A stretch of DNA of 64,000 bases from Salinimonas lutimaris (GTDB lineage Bacteria; Pseudomonadota; Gammaproteobacteria; Enterobacterales; Alteromonadaceae). A program made the position numbers and the translations under genes. Shown here piece by piece: positions 19,622-28,894 of this stretch. The stretch is from NCBI RefSeq assembly GCF_005222225.1, contig NZ_CP036536.1:458001-522000 (forward strand). Direction: 5' to 3'. The stretch's first letter is position 1; each line of letters opens with the position of its first letter. Under the pieces are notes generated by a model. The model was not told where the DNA came from, ran no database searches, and was given only the letters and a program-made list of their open reading frames with translations.

Positions 19622-20779
19622 ATGGCTTGGAATGAGCCGGGTGGCAACAAGAATAATGACCCCTGGAAAAATCGTGGCGGTCGCGATCAGGGCCCGCCAG
19701 ATTTGGATGATGTATTCAAAAATCTGTTTGGCAAATTCAGTAAAATGGGTGGCGGCTCGAATGGCGGCTCTGGTAAAAGCATGGGTAAGCTGGGTATCGG
19801 CTTGCTGGTGGGCTTACTGGTTGTTATTTGGTTTATCAGTGGCTTCTACACCATCAAAGAAGCTGAACGCGGCGTGGTACTTCGGTTTGGTGAATATTAC
19901 ACCGAGGTGGAGCCGGGTCTACGCTGGAAACCTACATTTATTGATAAAGTCATGCCGGTTGACGTGCAGTCAATCCGCGACCAGGCCTCTTCTGGCTCTA
20001 TGCTGACCGAAGATGAAAACGTGGTTCGGGTGCAGATGGAAATGCAATATCGGGTAGTTGACCCCTATCGCTGGACATTTGCGGTAATAAATCCGGAAAC
20101 GACACTGAGTCAGGCGCTGGACAGCGCGATTCGTTATGTGGTTGGTCACTCTGAAATGGATGACGTACTGACAGACGGCCGTGAAGTCACGCGTCAGCGT
20201 GTTTGGGAAGAATTGCAGGCGATTCTGGAACCATACAATATGGGTGTAACCATTATTGATATGAACTTCCGTGATGCACGTCCGCCCGAACAGGTCAAAG
20301 ATGCCTTTGATGATGCCATTGCTGCTCAGGAAGATGAACAGCGCTTTATTCGAGAAGCTGAAGCCTATGCCCGTGAAATTGAACCACGTGCCCGCGGTCG
20401 AGCTAATCGCATGAACGAAGAAGCTCAGGCGTACAAAGAACGGGTAATTCTGGAAGCCCAGGGTGAAGTAGCCCGGTTTGAAGTATTACTGCCACAGTTT
20501 GAGAATGCACCGCGTGTGACCCGTGACCGGATTTATCTGGAAACCATGGAAGAAGTCTTTGGCAATACCAGCAAGATTCTGGTCGACAGTCAAAATGGCA
20601 ACAGCATGATGTACCTGCCGCTGGACAAAATGATGGAGCGTAGCAGAAGCAACGCGACAGGCAACATGAACAATTTGCTGCCAAATCTGCAAGTACCTGA
20701 CTTACAGGGTGACCAAAGCGGTAACTCGTCACCATCAAGCTCAGGGCTGCGTAACAGCCGCTTTAACGGAGGAGAATAA
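19622..20779 (+). CDS. hflK: FtsH protease modulator HflK
   Basis: 385 residues. A glycine-rich cytoplasmic N-terminus (MAWNEPGGN...) precedes one transmembrane helix at about 60-80 and an SPFH/band 7 domain with GVVLRFGEY and the long coiled-coil region EAQAYKERVILEAQGE. With HflC it forms the large periplasmic cage around FtsH. It is 3 nt from hflC, and the ribosome binding site of hflC (GGAGGAG) overlaps the hflK end. Confidence 0.96.
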   Translation: MAWNEPGGNKNNDPWKNRGGRDQGPPDLDDVFKNLFGKFSKMGGGSNGGSGKSMGKLGIGLLVGLLVVIWFISGFYTIKEAERGVVLRFGEYYTEVEPGLRWKPTFIDKVMPVDVQSIRDQASSGSMLTEDENVVRVQMEMQYRVVDPYRWTFAVINPETTLSQALDSAIRYVVGHSEMDDVLTDGREVTRQRVWEELQAILEPYNMGVTIIDMNFRDARPPEQVKDAFDDAIAAQEDEQRFIREAEAYAREIEPRARGRANRMNEEAQAYKERVILEAQGEVARFEVLLPQFENAPRVTRDRIYLETMEEVFGNTSKILVDSQNGNSMMYLPLDKMMERSRSNATGNMNNLLPNLQVPDLQGDQSGNSSPSSSGLRNSRFNGGE

Positions 20780-20782
20780 CGC

Positions 20783-21673
20783 ATGAAGAATTTGTTGGTA
20801 ATTGTGCTTATTCTGGTTGTTGCGCTGGCCTCAGGCTCACTGTTTGTGGTGCGCGAAGGTGAAAGAGCGATTGTTATCCAGTTTGGTAAAGTGGAACGTG
20901 ATGCAAGCGGTGAAACCAAGGTTTTTGAGCCTGGGTTACACCCTAAACTGCCGTTTATTGATTCAGTGAAAAAGCTGGATGCCCGCATTCAGACACTGGA
21001 TGATTCACCGGATCGGTTTGTCACATCAGAGAAAAAAGACCTGATTGTTGATTCGTATGTGAAATGGCGGATTGAAGACTTTGCCCGTTACTACCTGTCA
21101 ACCGGTGGTGGCAATAAGCTTCAGGCTGAAGCCCTGCTGAAACAGAAGGTTAACAACGGTCTGCGTTCTGAGTTTGGTACTCGTACCATTCGCCAAATTG
21201 TATCTGGTGAGCGCTCTGCGCTAATGAACCAGGCAATGGAACAGGCGTCCACGTCGTCCGATGAACTGGGTATTGAAATTGTTGATGTGCGCGTGAAGCA
21301 AATCAATTTGCCTACTGAGGTCAGTAACTCTATCTTCCAGCGTATGCGTGCAGAGCGTGCTGCGGTTGCCCGTGAACATCGTTCAGAAGGTAAAGAGCAG
21401 GCTGATGTTATTCGTGCAGACATTGACGCAAAAGTCACTGTTATGCTGGCTGATGCAGAGCGAAATGCGCGTCAGGTACGTGGTGAGGGGGATGCTTCTG
21501 CCGCACAGATTTACGCCTCTGCGTATTCTAAAAATGCCGATTTTTATAGCTTCCTGCGCAGTATGGATGCCTATAAGAAGAGCTTTAATAGCAAGCAGGA
21601 CGTATTGGTTGTCGCCCCGGACAGTGAGTTCTTCCGCTATATGAACAACAATGCCGGAGATAAGCGTAACTAA
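20783..21673 (+). CDS. hflC: FtsH protease modulator HflC
   Basis: 296 residues. One N-terminal transmembrane helix (NLLVIVLILVVALASGSLFV), a band 7 domain beginning VREGERAIVIQFGKV, and the conserved QADVIRADIDAKVTVMLADAE coiled coil. It partners HflK in the same operon. The operon ends at a strong terminator directly downstream. Confidence 0.96.
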   Translation: MKNLLVIVLILVVALASGSLFVVREGERAIVIQFGKVERDASGETKVFEPGLHPKLPFIDSVKKLDARIQTLDDSPDRFVTSEKKDLIVDSYVKWRIEDFARYYLSTGGGNKLQAEALLKQKVNNGLRSEFGTRTIRQIVSGERSALMNQAMEQASTSSDELGIEIVDVRVKQINLPTEVSNSIFQRMRAERAAVAREHRSEGKEQADVIRADIDAKVTVMLADAERNARQVRGEGDASAAQIYASAYSKNADFYSFLRSMDAYKKSFNSKQDVLVVAPDSEFFRYMNNNAGDKRN

Positions 21674-21693
21674 GCTTGTCAGGTAAGAAAAAC

Positions 21694-21725
21694 AAAAACC
21701 AGTGCATGTGCGCTGGTTTTTTTTT
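21694..21725 (+). terminator. Rho-independent terminator after hflC
   Basis: Stem AAAACCAGTGC / GCGCTGGTTTT (one G-T pair) with loop ATGT is followed by a run of T. It closes the nnr-hflC block. Confidence 0.88.
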
Positions 21726-21738
21726 GTCCTGAGTGCCT

Positions 21739-21781
21739 CTTTAATAACGATTTTTTTACAAGGTGTGCGTCGTTATTAAAG
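21739..21781. repeat. Perfect 12-bp inverted repeat upstream of the AbgT-family gene
   Basis: CTTTAATAACGA at 21739-21750 is the exact reverse complement of TCGTTATTAAAG at 21770-21781, with a 19-nt spacer. It lies between the hflC terminator and the transporter start, and a TACAAT hexamer follows at 21788-21793. This is the longest perfect palindrome I noticed outside terminators and could be an operator or a leader hairpin. Confidence 0.75.
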
Positions 21782-21884
21782 TTACGCTACAATTTCGCCT
21801 TTAAAAATATAATAAGACTGCTTTAAGCAGGCCGCAAACGGGCTGCTATTCGGTCAGATAATTAAAAACGACAGAGGTATCAGG

Positions 21885-23483
21885 TTGTCTTCTCATCAAT
21901 CTCAAAACCGTTCTGCTTATGAAGAGCAGGCGCAAAGTGGCGTATTTGCCCGCTTTCTTGCGACCGTAGAATGGCTGGGTAATTTGCTTCCCCACCCGGT
22001 CACCTTATTTGCTATTTTATCAGTGATGATCGTGCTACTTAGCGGCATTCTTGGCTATTTTGATGTCACTGTGATGGATCCCCGGCCCGAAGGTGCCAAA
22101 GGACGCAGCGCTGACGGAGTGATAAGTGTTGTGTCGCTGGTCAGTGCTGAAGGACTACAACGCATTGTGACCGGTCTGGTTACCAACTTTACCGGATTTG
22201 CCCCCCTGGGCACGGTACTGGTGGCGCTGCTGGGGGTCTCGGTGGCGGAGCATTCCGGCTTGTTGTCAGCCGCGATGCGCGCCCTGGTCATGAATGCTTC
22301 AAAGCGGGTTGTGACGGTGGCAATTGTGTTTGCCGGCATCATTTCAAACACTGCATCAGAGCTGGGCTATGTGGTGCTGATACCGCTGGCGGCAATGATT
22401 TTTCATTCATTGGGTCGACATCCCTTGGCCGGACTGGCAGCAGCGTTTGCCGGGGTGTCAGCCGGATACAGTGCTAACCTGTTACTGGGCACGGTGGACC
22501 CGCTGCTGGCCGGAATCACCGAACCGGCTGCGCGGATGATTGACCCGGATTATGTGGTCGGCCCGGAAGTGAACTGGTATTTCATGTTTATCAGCACCTT
22601 TGTCGTTGCCATTATGGGTGCAGTGGTGACCGAAAAAATTGTTGAACCCCGGTTGGGTAAGTTTGATGAAAGTCAGGCGCCGGAAGGACTGGAAAAGCAA
22701 CAGATGAATGCGCCGACTGCGCTGGAGAAAAAAGCACTGCGCTGGGCTGGTGTGGCATTCGCTGTGACCTGTGGTGTACTGGCCCTGACCATTGTGCCGG
22801 AAAACGGCATACTGCGTCATCCGGAAACCGGCGAGGTGGCAGGAAGCCCGTTCCTGAAAGGCATCGTTGCGTTTATCTTTATTACCTTTGCTATTCCCGG
22901 TTTTGTCTACGGCCGTATCGCAGGCACCATGAAAAATGACAAAGACGTTATCAATGCGATGTCTAAAAGCATGGGCTCAATGGGGCTGTATATTACCCTG
23001 GTATTTTTTGCTGCCCAGTTTGTAGCGTTTTTCAAATGGACCAATCTGGGCACCGTACTGGCGGTGAAAGGTGCAGCTTTTCTGCAGTCAGCCGGTCTTG
23101 ACGGCCCTTCGGTGTTTATTCTTTTTATCTTTATGTGCGGCCTGGTTAATTTGTCCTTAGGCAGCGCTTCAGCCCAGTGGGCGGTAACCGCGCCAATTTT
23201 TGTACCTATGCTGATGCTGCTGGGTTACGCGCCAGAGGTGATTCAGGCGGCTTACCGTATTGGTGACTCTGTCACAAACGTAATATCCCCGATGATGAGT
23301 TACTTCGGACTGATTCTGGCTATGGCAGCCCGTTATCGTAAAGACCTGGGCATGGGCACACTGATTGCCATGATGTTACCTTACTCAATGGTATTTATTG
23401 TCGGCTGGACCTTGCTGTTTTATGTGTGGGTATTCCTGCTGGGCATGCCGGTAGGGCCGGGCGCAGCGACCTACTACCAGTAA
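21885..23483 (+). CDS. AbgT-family transporter (p-aminobenzoyl-glutamate / antimetabolite efflux type)
   Basis: 532 residues with a hydrophobic pattern of about 11-13 membrane segments and two hairpins. Family signatures include LLPHPVTLFAIL near the N-terminus, NTASELGYVVLIPLAAMIF, the GxxxGYSANLLLGTVDPLLAGI segment and NLSLGSASAQWAVTAPIFVPMLM. AbgT proteins import p-aminobenzoyl-glutamate (AbgT) or export sulfonamides (MtrF); sequence alone does not separate these. The start is TTG at 21885 with AGAGGT upstream. It stands alone between two terminators. No aminobenzoyl-glutamate hydrolase genes are adjacent. Confidence 0.9.
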   Translation: MSSHQSQNRSAYEEQAQSGVFARFLATVEWLGNLLPHPVTLFAILSVMIVLLSGILGYFDVTVMDPRPEGAKGRSADGVISVVSLVSAEGLQRIVTGLVTNFTGFAPLGTVLVALLGVSVAEHSGLLSAAMRALVMNASKRVVTVAIVFAGIISNTASELGYVVLIPLAAMIFHSLGRHPLAGLAAAFAGVSAGYSANLLLGTVDPLLAGITEPAARMIDPDYVVGPEVNWYFMFISTFVVAIMGAVVTEKIVEPRLGKFDESQAPEGLEKQQMNAPTALEKKALRWAGVAFAVTCGVLALTIVPENGILRHPETGEVAGSPFLKGIVAFIFITFAIPGFVYGRIAGTMKNDKDVINAMSKSMGSMGLYITLVFFAAQFVAFFKWTNLGTVLAVKGAAFLQSAGLDGPSVFILFIFMCGLVNLSLGSASAQWAVTAPIFVPMLMLLGYAPEVIQAAYRIGDSVTNVISPMMSYFGLILAMAARYRKDLGMGTLIAMMLPYSMVFIVGWTLLFYVWVFLLGMPVGPGAATYYQ

Positions 23484-23507
23484 AATCTGTGGTTATGCAC
23501 CCCGGAT

Positions 23508-23537
23508 AAAGAGGCAGCCAGAGGCTGCCTCTTTTTG
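23508..23537 (+). terminator. Rho-independent terminator after the AbgT-family gene
   Basis: Perfect 12-bp stem AAAGAGGCAGCC / GGCTGCCTCTTT with loop AGA, then T-rich sequence. Confidence 0.92.
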
Positions 23538-23632
23538 TTTGAGGTTCATTGATAGACGTGCTCGATATTATCAATCTGTCGCTGAGATAGCGATTAACGC
23601 GAATGTAACGATCAAATTTGCCTGACAAAAGG

Positions 23633-23638
23633 TATAAT
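23633..23638 (+). promoter_or_regulatory. Candidate -10 element for hemH
   Basis: A perfect TATAAT lies 32 bp before the hemH start codon. No convincing -35 is present at the usual spacing, so this is only a candidate. Confidence 0.35.
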
Positions 23639-23669
23639 TAATACAAAGACATCAACAGGTTGAAGAGCA

Positions 23670-24746
23670 ATGAAGTTTAAGGGCAATTCTCAGTTTTCGC
23701 ATGCACAGCAGGACAAACTGGGTGTACTGATCACCAACTTAGGGACACCGGAAAGTCCTACTGCGACAGCCCTGAAACCCTATCTGAAGCAATTTTTGTC
23801 TGATCCGCGGGTGGTGGAAGTGCCCCGGGCTATCTGGTGGTTTATTCTCAACGGTGTGATTCTGAATTTCAGGCCCAAGCGCTCGGCCGAAGCCTACGCC
23901 AGTGTGTGGACCGAGCAGGGCTCTCCATTGCTGGCCATTACCAAAAACCAGCACAGTGCGCTGGCACAGCGGTGCCGGCAAGCTTACGGTGATGAGGTGG
24001 TCATTGAATATGCCATGCGCTACGGCAATCCATCGATTGAGTCGGCGATTGATAAGCTCATTGATCAAGGCGCCAGAAAGCTGGTTGTGCTGCCGCTTTA
24101 CCCTCAGTACTGTGCTTCTACCACCGCCTCCACCTTTGATGCCCTGTCAGCGGACTTTACCCGACGGCGCTGGATCCCGGAGCTGCGTTTTATTACTCAG
24201 TATCATGATAATCCGGCTTATATTGATGCGCTGGCCAATAAAGTGAAAGCCCACTGGGAAACCCATGGACGAGCCGACAAACTGCTGATGTCCTATCACG
24301 GTATTCCCAAGCGTTATCTGCTCAACGGCGACCCGTATCACTGCCAGTGCTATAAAACAACGCGCCTGCTGGCTGAGCGGCTGGGGTTGCAGGAAAATGA
24401 GTATATGACAACTTTTCAGTCCCGTTTTGGTCGGGAAGAGTGGTTAACGCCGTATACAGACGAAACAATGAAAGCCCTGCCGGGCCAAGGGGTCTCATCT
24501 GTGCAGGTGGTGTGCCCGGGATTTTCTGCTGATTGTCTTGAAACCATTGAAGAAATTGGCGAGGAAAACAAAGAGTATTTTATGGAAGCGGGCGGCAAGC
24601 GGTATGAATATATCGATGCGCTGAACAGCGATGATGAACATATGGACATGCTCTTTGACCTAATCAAACAGAATCTACAGGGCTGGCAGCTGGATAAAGA
24701 TCCGCAAAGCCGGCAAGCCCGTGCCCAGGCTTTGGGCGCAAATTAA
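23670..24746 (+). CDS. hemH: Ferrochelatase HemH
   Basis: 358 residues. It inserts Fe(II) into protoporphyrin IX, the last haem step. Signatures: GVLITNLGTPESP at the N-terminus, the catalytic His in LLMSYHGIPKRYL, CQCYKTTRLLAERLGL and the metal-site Glu in CPGFSADCLETIEEIGEENK. Standard soluble bacterial length. It is probably cotranscribed with the following DUF4112 gene, which starts 20 nt after the stop. Confidence 0.97.
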   Translation: MKFKGNSQFSHAQQDKLGVLITNLGTPESPTATALKPYLKQFLSDPRVVEVPRAIWWFILNGVILNFRPKRSAEAYASVWTEQGSPLLAITKNQHSALAQRCRQAYGDEVVIEYAMRYGNPSIESAIDKLIDQGARKLVVLPLYPQYCASTTASTFDALSADFTRRRWIPELRFITQYHDNPAYIDALANKVKAHWETHGRADKLLMSYHGIPKRYLLNGDPYHCQCYKTTRLLAERLGLQENEYMTTFQSRFGREEWLTPYTDETMKALPGQGVSSVQVVCPGFSADCLETIEEIGEENKEYFMEAGGKRYEYIDALNSDDEHMDMLFDLIKQNLQGWQLDKDPQSRQARAQALGAN

Positions 24747-24765
24747 ACCTAACTCAGGAGTTGCT

Positions 24766-25215
24766 ATGACCGATGCAGGAAATCATGATGATGAACAACA
24801 GTCTGCCCCGACTATTCCTGCGTCGTTGCAAAAAGCGCAGCATCTGGCCAATCTGCTGGATACCTCTTTTACGCTTCCCGTAGTCAATTACCGGATTGGT
24901 CTTGATGGCATCATTGGTCTGATTCCTGTAGTCGGCGATGTGGTAACCGCAGGCATCGCGCTGCGTATTATCTTATATGCAAAGCAAATGGGGATGCCGG
25001 ATCGCCTGCTCAAAAAAATGTTTCGCAATACTGCGCTGGACTTTCTGCTCGGACTTATTCCGATAATCGGCAGTATTGCCGACTTCTTTTACAAATCTAA
25101 CCGCCGTAACGTCAAGCTGATGGAAATGTGGTGGCTGCACAGCAATGAACAGGCCCTGAAAAAACAGGTCGATCAAAGCCTGGAGCAGTGGGCATCGCAG
25201 CACTTCATTGAGTAA
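24766..25215 (+). CDS. DUF4112 membrane protein
   Basis: 149 residues from the ATG at 24766, preceded by AGGAG; longer in-frame starts would overlap hemH. After a polar N-terminus come two hydrophobic hairpins with the family motif GLDGIIGLIPVVGDVVTAG and GLIPIIGSIADFFYKSN, a pseudo-repeat of GLIPxxG. DUF4112 has no established function. Position after hemH suggests cotranscription, not a known role in haem synthesis. Confidence 0.88.
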   Translation: MTDAGNHDDEQQSAPTIPASLQKAQHLANLLDTSFTLPVVNYRIGLDGIIGLIPVVGDVVTAGIALRIILYAKQMGMPDRLLKKMFRNTALDFLLGLIPIIGSIADFFYKSNRRNVKLMEMWWLHSNEQALKKQVDQSLEQWASQHFIE

Positions 25216-25334
25216 TAATGTGTTTAAGTCTAGCTAATAATCAAACTGACTAATCGCTTTATGTTGCCCTTGCGTAGGCACTAACACACTGTGTGTGACC
25301 CTTCGTACCCTACAACAAAGGAGCAGTATTAAGG

Positions 25335-26978
25335 ATGAAAGCCTCTGATCTTTTCGTCAAAGCGCTGGAAGCTGAAGGTGTGGAATATATCTTTGGTATC
25401 CCAGGTGAAGAAAATCTCGATCTTCTTGAATCTATTCGTTCTTCCTCTATCAAACTGGTGTTGACCCGCCACGAACAGGGCGCAGGTTTTATGGCCGCGA
25501 CCTACGGGCGCCTGACCGGCAAAGTTGGTGTGTGTTTATCGACTCTGGGACCGGGAGCAACCAATCTGGTTACCCCTGCCGCTTACGCACAGCTTGGCGC
25601 CATGCCCATGCTGATGATTACCGGACAAAAGCCGATCAAAACCTCTAAACAGGGACGGTTTCAGGTGATTGACGTGGTGGACATGCTGCGCCCGGTTACC
25701 AAATATACCACGCAGGTTGTCAGCGGCGAGCGTATTCCCTCAGCGATTCGCGAAGCATTCAGGATTGCCCATGAAGAGCGCCCTGGCGCAGTGCATATTG
25801 AATTACCTGAAGATATTGCAGCTGAGCAAACTACCACGCCGCTGTTAAAGCCAAGCCTGTCCCGACGTCCGATTGCGGAGTACAAAGCGATTAACCGGGC
25901 CGTTGAGATGATTGAACAGGCCACCTCGCCACTATTACTTATCGGGGCAGGGGCCAATCGCAAGCTGACCGCTAAAATGCTACGTGAGTTTGTCGATAAA
26001 ACCGGGATTCCCTTTGTGACCACCCAAATGGGTAAGGGCGTCTTAAATGAAAGTGATAAGTTATTTGCCGGCAACACGGCATTGTCTGACGGCGATTTTG
26101 TCCACCGGGCGATAGACCGGGCAGATCTTATTATCAATGTGGGCCATGATGTGGTGGAAAAGCCCCCGTTCTTTATGCATCACGATGAGCAAAAACAGGT
26201 AATTCATGTCAATTTTGACTCAGCCGCGGTAGATCCGGTTTATTTCCCTCAGCTTGAAGTGGTCGGTGATATAGCCAACAGCATCTGGCAGATAAAGGAA
26301 AAAGTCAGTCCGCAGTCTGACTGGAAGCTGGATTTTTACAAAGATGTGCACGAAGCCTATGTGCAGCATCGTGGGGAAGCCGAAGATGATGACCGGTTTC
26401 CGGTACTGCCCGAGCGGTTTGTACGTGATGTGCGTAAAGTGATGCCAGAAGATGGCATTGTGACGCTGGATAATGGTGTATACAAAATCTGGTTTGCCCG
26501 AAACTATGCCGCTTACAGTCCTAATACTTTACTGCTGGATAATGCTCTGGCAAGTATGGGCGCAGGCCTGCCTTCTGCCATCGGTGCCAAGCTGGTGCAT
26601 CCCGATGTGCCCGTGATGGCCGTATGCGGGGACGGCGGCTTTATGATGAACAGCCAGGAAATTGAAACAGCGGTTCGCCTGAAACTGGATCTGGTCGTGG
26701 TGATTCTGCGCGATGATGCCTATGGCATGATCAAATGGAAGCAAGCACATATGCAGTTGGATGAATTCGGCCTGGATTATGGCAACCCTGATTTTGTGAA
26801 ATATGCCGAAAGCTATGGTGCACATGGCTGGCGTATTGAGCAAACCAGCGATGTGGCCGGCATCATTGAACACTGTCTGAAAACCCCCGGTGTGCATGTT
26901 ATTGACTGCCCGGTGGACTACAGCCTGAACGATGAAACACTTAACAGAACGATTAAAAAATTAAGCCAAAATCTGTAA
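25335..26978 (+). CDS. Acetolactate synthase-like ThDP-dependent enzyme
   Basis: 547 residues with the three domains of ThDP enzymes. The catalytic Glu is E47 (LTRHEQGAGF), and the ThDP/metal motif GDG at 432-434 pairs with D460 in place of the usual Asn, as in catabolic AlsS. Signatures of pyruvate-using carboligases are present (GIPGEENLDLL, LGPGATNLVTP, MLMITGQKP). The predicted reaction is condensation of two pyruvates to acetolactate, but no small regulatory subunit or acetolactate decarboxylase is adjacent. Instead an aldehyde dehydrogenase starts 12 nt downstream, so another decarboxylation or carboligation with an aldehyde product is possible. ATG follows AAAGGAGCAG further upstream. 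Confidence 0.85.
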   Translation: MKASDLFVKALEAEGVEYIFGIPGEENLDLLESIRSSSIKLVLTRHEQGAGFMAATYGRLTGKVGVCLSTLGPGATNLVTPAAYAQLGAMPMLMITGQKPIKTSKQGRFQVIDVVDMLRPVTKYTTQVVSGERIPSAIREAFRIAHEERPGAVHIELPEDIAAEQTTTPLLKPSLSRRPIAEYKAINRAVEMIEQATSPLLLIGAGANRKLTAKMLREFVDKTGIPFVTTQMGKGVLNESDKLFAGNTALSDGDFVHRAIDRADLIINVGHDVVEKPPFFMHHDEQKQVIHVNFDSAAVDPVYFPQLEVVGDIANSIWQIKEKVSPQSDWKLDFYKDVHEAYVQHRGEAEDDDRFPVLPERFVRDVRKVMPEDGIVTLDNGVYKIWFARNYAAYSPNTLLLDNALASMGAGLPSAIGAKLVHPDVPVMAVCGDGGFMMNSQEIETAVRLKLDLVVVILRDDAYGMIKWKQAHMQLDEFGLDYGNPDFVKYAESYGAHGWRIEQTSDVAGIIEHCLKTPGVHVIDCPVDYSLNDETLNRTIKKLSQNL

Positions 26979-26990
26979 AAGGAGCAAGCC

Positions 26991-28421
26991 ATGTTGAATG
27001 AGAGCTATCCCTACTATCTGGCCAACGAAGCCGTTTTTGCGAATCAGGATTTAGAAGTAACTAATAAATATACGGGTAAAGTGGCGACCAAAGTGGCTAA
27101 GGCCGGCGCCGATGTGATTGACCAGGCCATCGCTGCGGCCGAAAAAGCACAACCTGCGATGACCGCGTTAACCCCTTTTGAACGTAAAGCTGTGCTGGAT
27201 CACTGTATCAAGCGTTTTGAAGAACGTGCAGATGAGCTGGCCCAGGCGCTGTGTATCGAGGCGGGAAAGCCCATTAAAGACGCCCGGGGTGAAGTCACCC
27301 GGCTTATTGATACTTTTCGTATAGCCTCGGAAGAGAGCGTGCGGATTAACGGTGAAGTGGTCAATTTGGAAATCTCCGAGCGAGCCAGAGGCTATCAGGG
27401 CATGACCAAAAAAGTTCCGATTGGTCCCTGTTCATTTATCTCGCCGTTTAATTTTCCGCTGAATCTGACTGCGCACAAGGTCGCCCCGGCTATTGCGGCC
27501 GGGTGTACCTTTGTGCTCAAACCGGCTTCGCGTACGCCCATTGGTGCGCTGATTATCGGTGAGGTACTGGCAGAAACCGACCTGCCTAAAGGCGCGTTTT
27601 CCATTCTACCCTGTAGCCGCGATGGTGCCGATCTGTTTACCACGGATGAGCGTCTTAAATTGCTCAGCTTTACCGGCTCGCCGGATGTGGGCTGGGAGCT
27701 TAAAGCCAAAGCCGGTAAAAAACCGGTGGTACTTGAATTAGGTGGCAACGCAGCCTGTGTGGTGGATGAAGATGCAGATATTGATGATGCAATCAATCGC
27801 ATTATTGTTGGTGCGTATTACCAGTCAGGACAAAGCTGCATCAGTGTGCAGCGGCTACTGGTGCATGAATCTTTGTACGATAAGTTTAAGGAAAAATACG
27901 TCAGCCGGGTGGCGGATCTCATCTCGGGCGACCCCAGCGATGAAGATACATTCATCGGACCGATGATTGCCGAGTCTGAAGCAGAACGCCTGGAAAACTG
28001 GATAAATGCAGCAAAAGAGCAGGGCGCAAGTGTGCTGTGTGGCGGTAAACGAAATGGCCCGATGCTTGAGGCTACCGTGCTTGAGAATGTACCTGAAGAT
28101 TGCGATGTCAGCGCTGAGGAAGCTTTTGGTCCGGTCTCGGTTCTATATAAATTCAGTACCTATGATGAGGCCCTGGCTGAGGTGAATAATAGCCGGTATG
28201 GACTGCAGGCGGGTATTTTCACCCGTGACATTTACAAAATTCAGCAAGCCTGGGATGAGCTGGAAGTTGGTGGGGTTATCATTGGGGATGTGCCCAGCTG
28301 GCGGGTAGACAATATGCCGTATGGCGGGATTAAAGACTCCGGTCTTGGCCGTGAGGGGATTCGATATGCCATTGAAGATATGACTGAAACCCGCTTGCTG
28401 GTGATCCGACGCCCTCAGTAG
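26991..28421 (+). CDS. NAD(P)-dependent aldehyde dehydrogenase
   Basis: 476 residues, full-length ALDH superfamily. Catalytic Cys283 (GQSCISVQR) and general-base Glu249 (LELGGNAACVV) are in place, as are the SPFNFPLNLT cofactor segment, FTGSPDVG and the C-terminal PYGGIKDSGLGREG. It resembles the lactaldehyde/GapN-like group rather than betaine or semialdehyde enzymes, but substrate cannot be read from sequence. ATG follows AAAGGAGC and lies 12 nt after the ThDP enzyme, a tight two-gene operon. Confidence 0.9.
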   Translation: MLNESYPYYLANEAVFANQDLEVTNKYTGKVATKVAKAGADVIDQAIAAAEKAQPAMTALTPFERKAVLDHCIKRFEERADELAQALCIEAGKPIKDARGEVTRLIDTFRIASEESVRINGEVVNLEISERARGYQGMTKKVPIGPCSFISPFNFPLNLTAHKVAPAIAAGCTFVLKPASRTPIGALIIGEVLAETDLPKGAFSILPCSRDGADLFTTDERLKLLSFTGSPDVGWELKAKAGKKPVVLELGGNAACVVDEDADIDDAINRIIVGAYYQSGQSCISVQRLLVHESLYDKFKEKYVSRVADLISGDPSDEDTFIGPMIAESEAERLENWINAAKEQGASVLCGGKRNGPMLEATVLENVPEDCDVSAEEAFGPVSVLYKFSTYDEALAEVNNSRYGLQAGIFTRDIYKIQQAWDELEVGGVIIGDVPSWRVDNMPYGGIKDSGLGREGIRYAIEDMTETRLLVIRRPQ

Positions 28422-28426
28422 CGCGG

Positions 28427-28792
28427 TCAGGCGCTGGTTACCGCGTACTGTTCCAGCAGGGAGAGCGGTACCACATCCAGCGCCCTGATATTGGTTGCAC
28501 TCAGATTCACTTTGGGTGCAACACCTATGCGTTGCGCTTCCAGCCAGCGATTAGCGCACAAGCACCAGCGGTCGCCGGCTTTTAAACCAGGAAACTGTAA
28601 TTCAGGTCGTGGGGTGATGAGGTCATTTCCCTTACGGGCCGACAAGACTAAGAAAGTGTCATCCATAATGGCGCACACGCTGTGATTTCCCTTGTCCGAC
28701 ACAGGTACATAACAAAACCCTTCCCGTGTGAAGCCGGTATTTCCACAACATAACTGTAGTGCTTTTCCATAGACATTTTTTGCGTTTGCCAT
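28427..28792 (-). CDS. DUF2237 family protein
   Basis: 121 residues from the ATG at 28792, chosen because AAGGA lies 5 nt upstream; an earlier Met at 28807 lacks one. The family pattern is clear: VYGKALQLCCGNTGFTREGFC, then DTFLVLSARKGNDL, FPGLKAGDRWCLCANRW and ATNIRALDVVPL. Conserved cysteines suggest metal binding or redox activity, but the role is unknown. It is convergent with the aldehyde dehydrogenase (5 nt between stops). Confidence 0.88.
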   Translation of the reverse strand: MANAKNVYGKALQLCCGNTGFTREGFCYVPVSDKGNHSVCAIMDDTFLVLSARKGNDLITPRPELQFPGLKAGDRWCLCANRWLEAQRIGVAPKVNLSATNIRALDVVPLSLLEQYAVTSA

Positions 28793-28894
28793 AACATCCT
28801 TTTGCATAGTTAAACGCGATTACCAACCGTAGCGTATAGAATTTAAAAATAGTAAACAATAAATTAAAGTAAATTTAATGTTTGAGGTCAGTCT

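Noticed and set aside
26712-26720. Asp at the ThDP motif position usually Asn, taken as a lost metal ligand
   Set aside because: Catabolic AlsS enzymes also have Asp at the matching place, so this is a subgroup feature and not damage.
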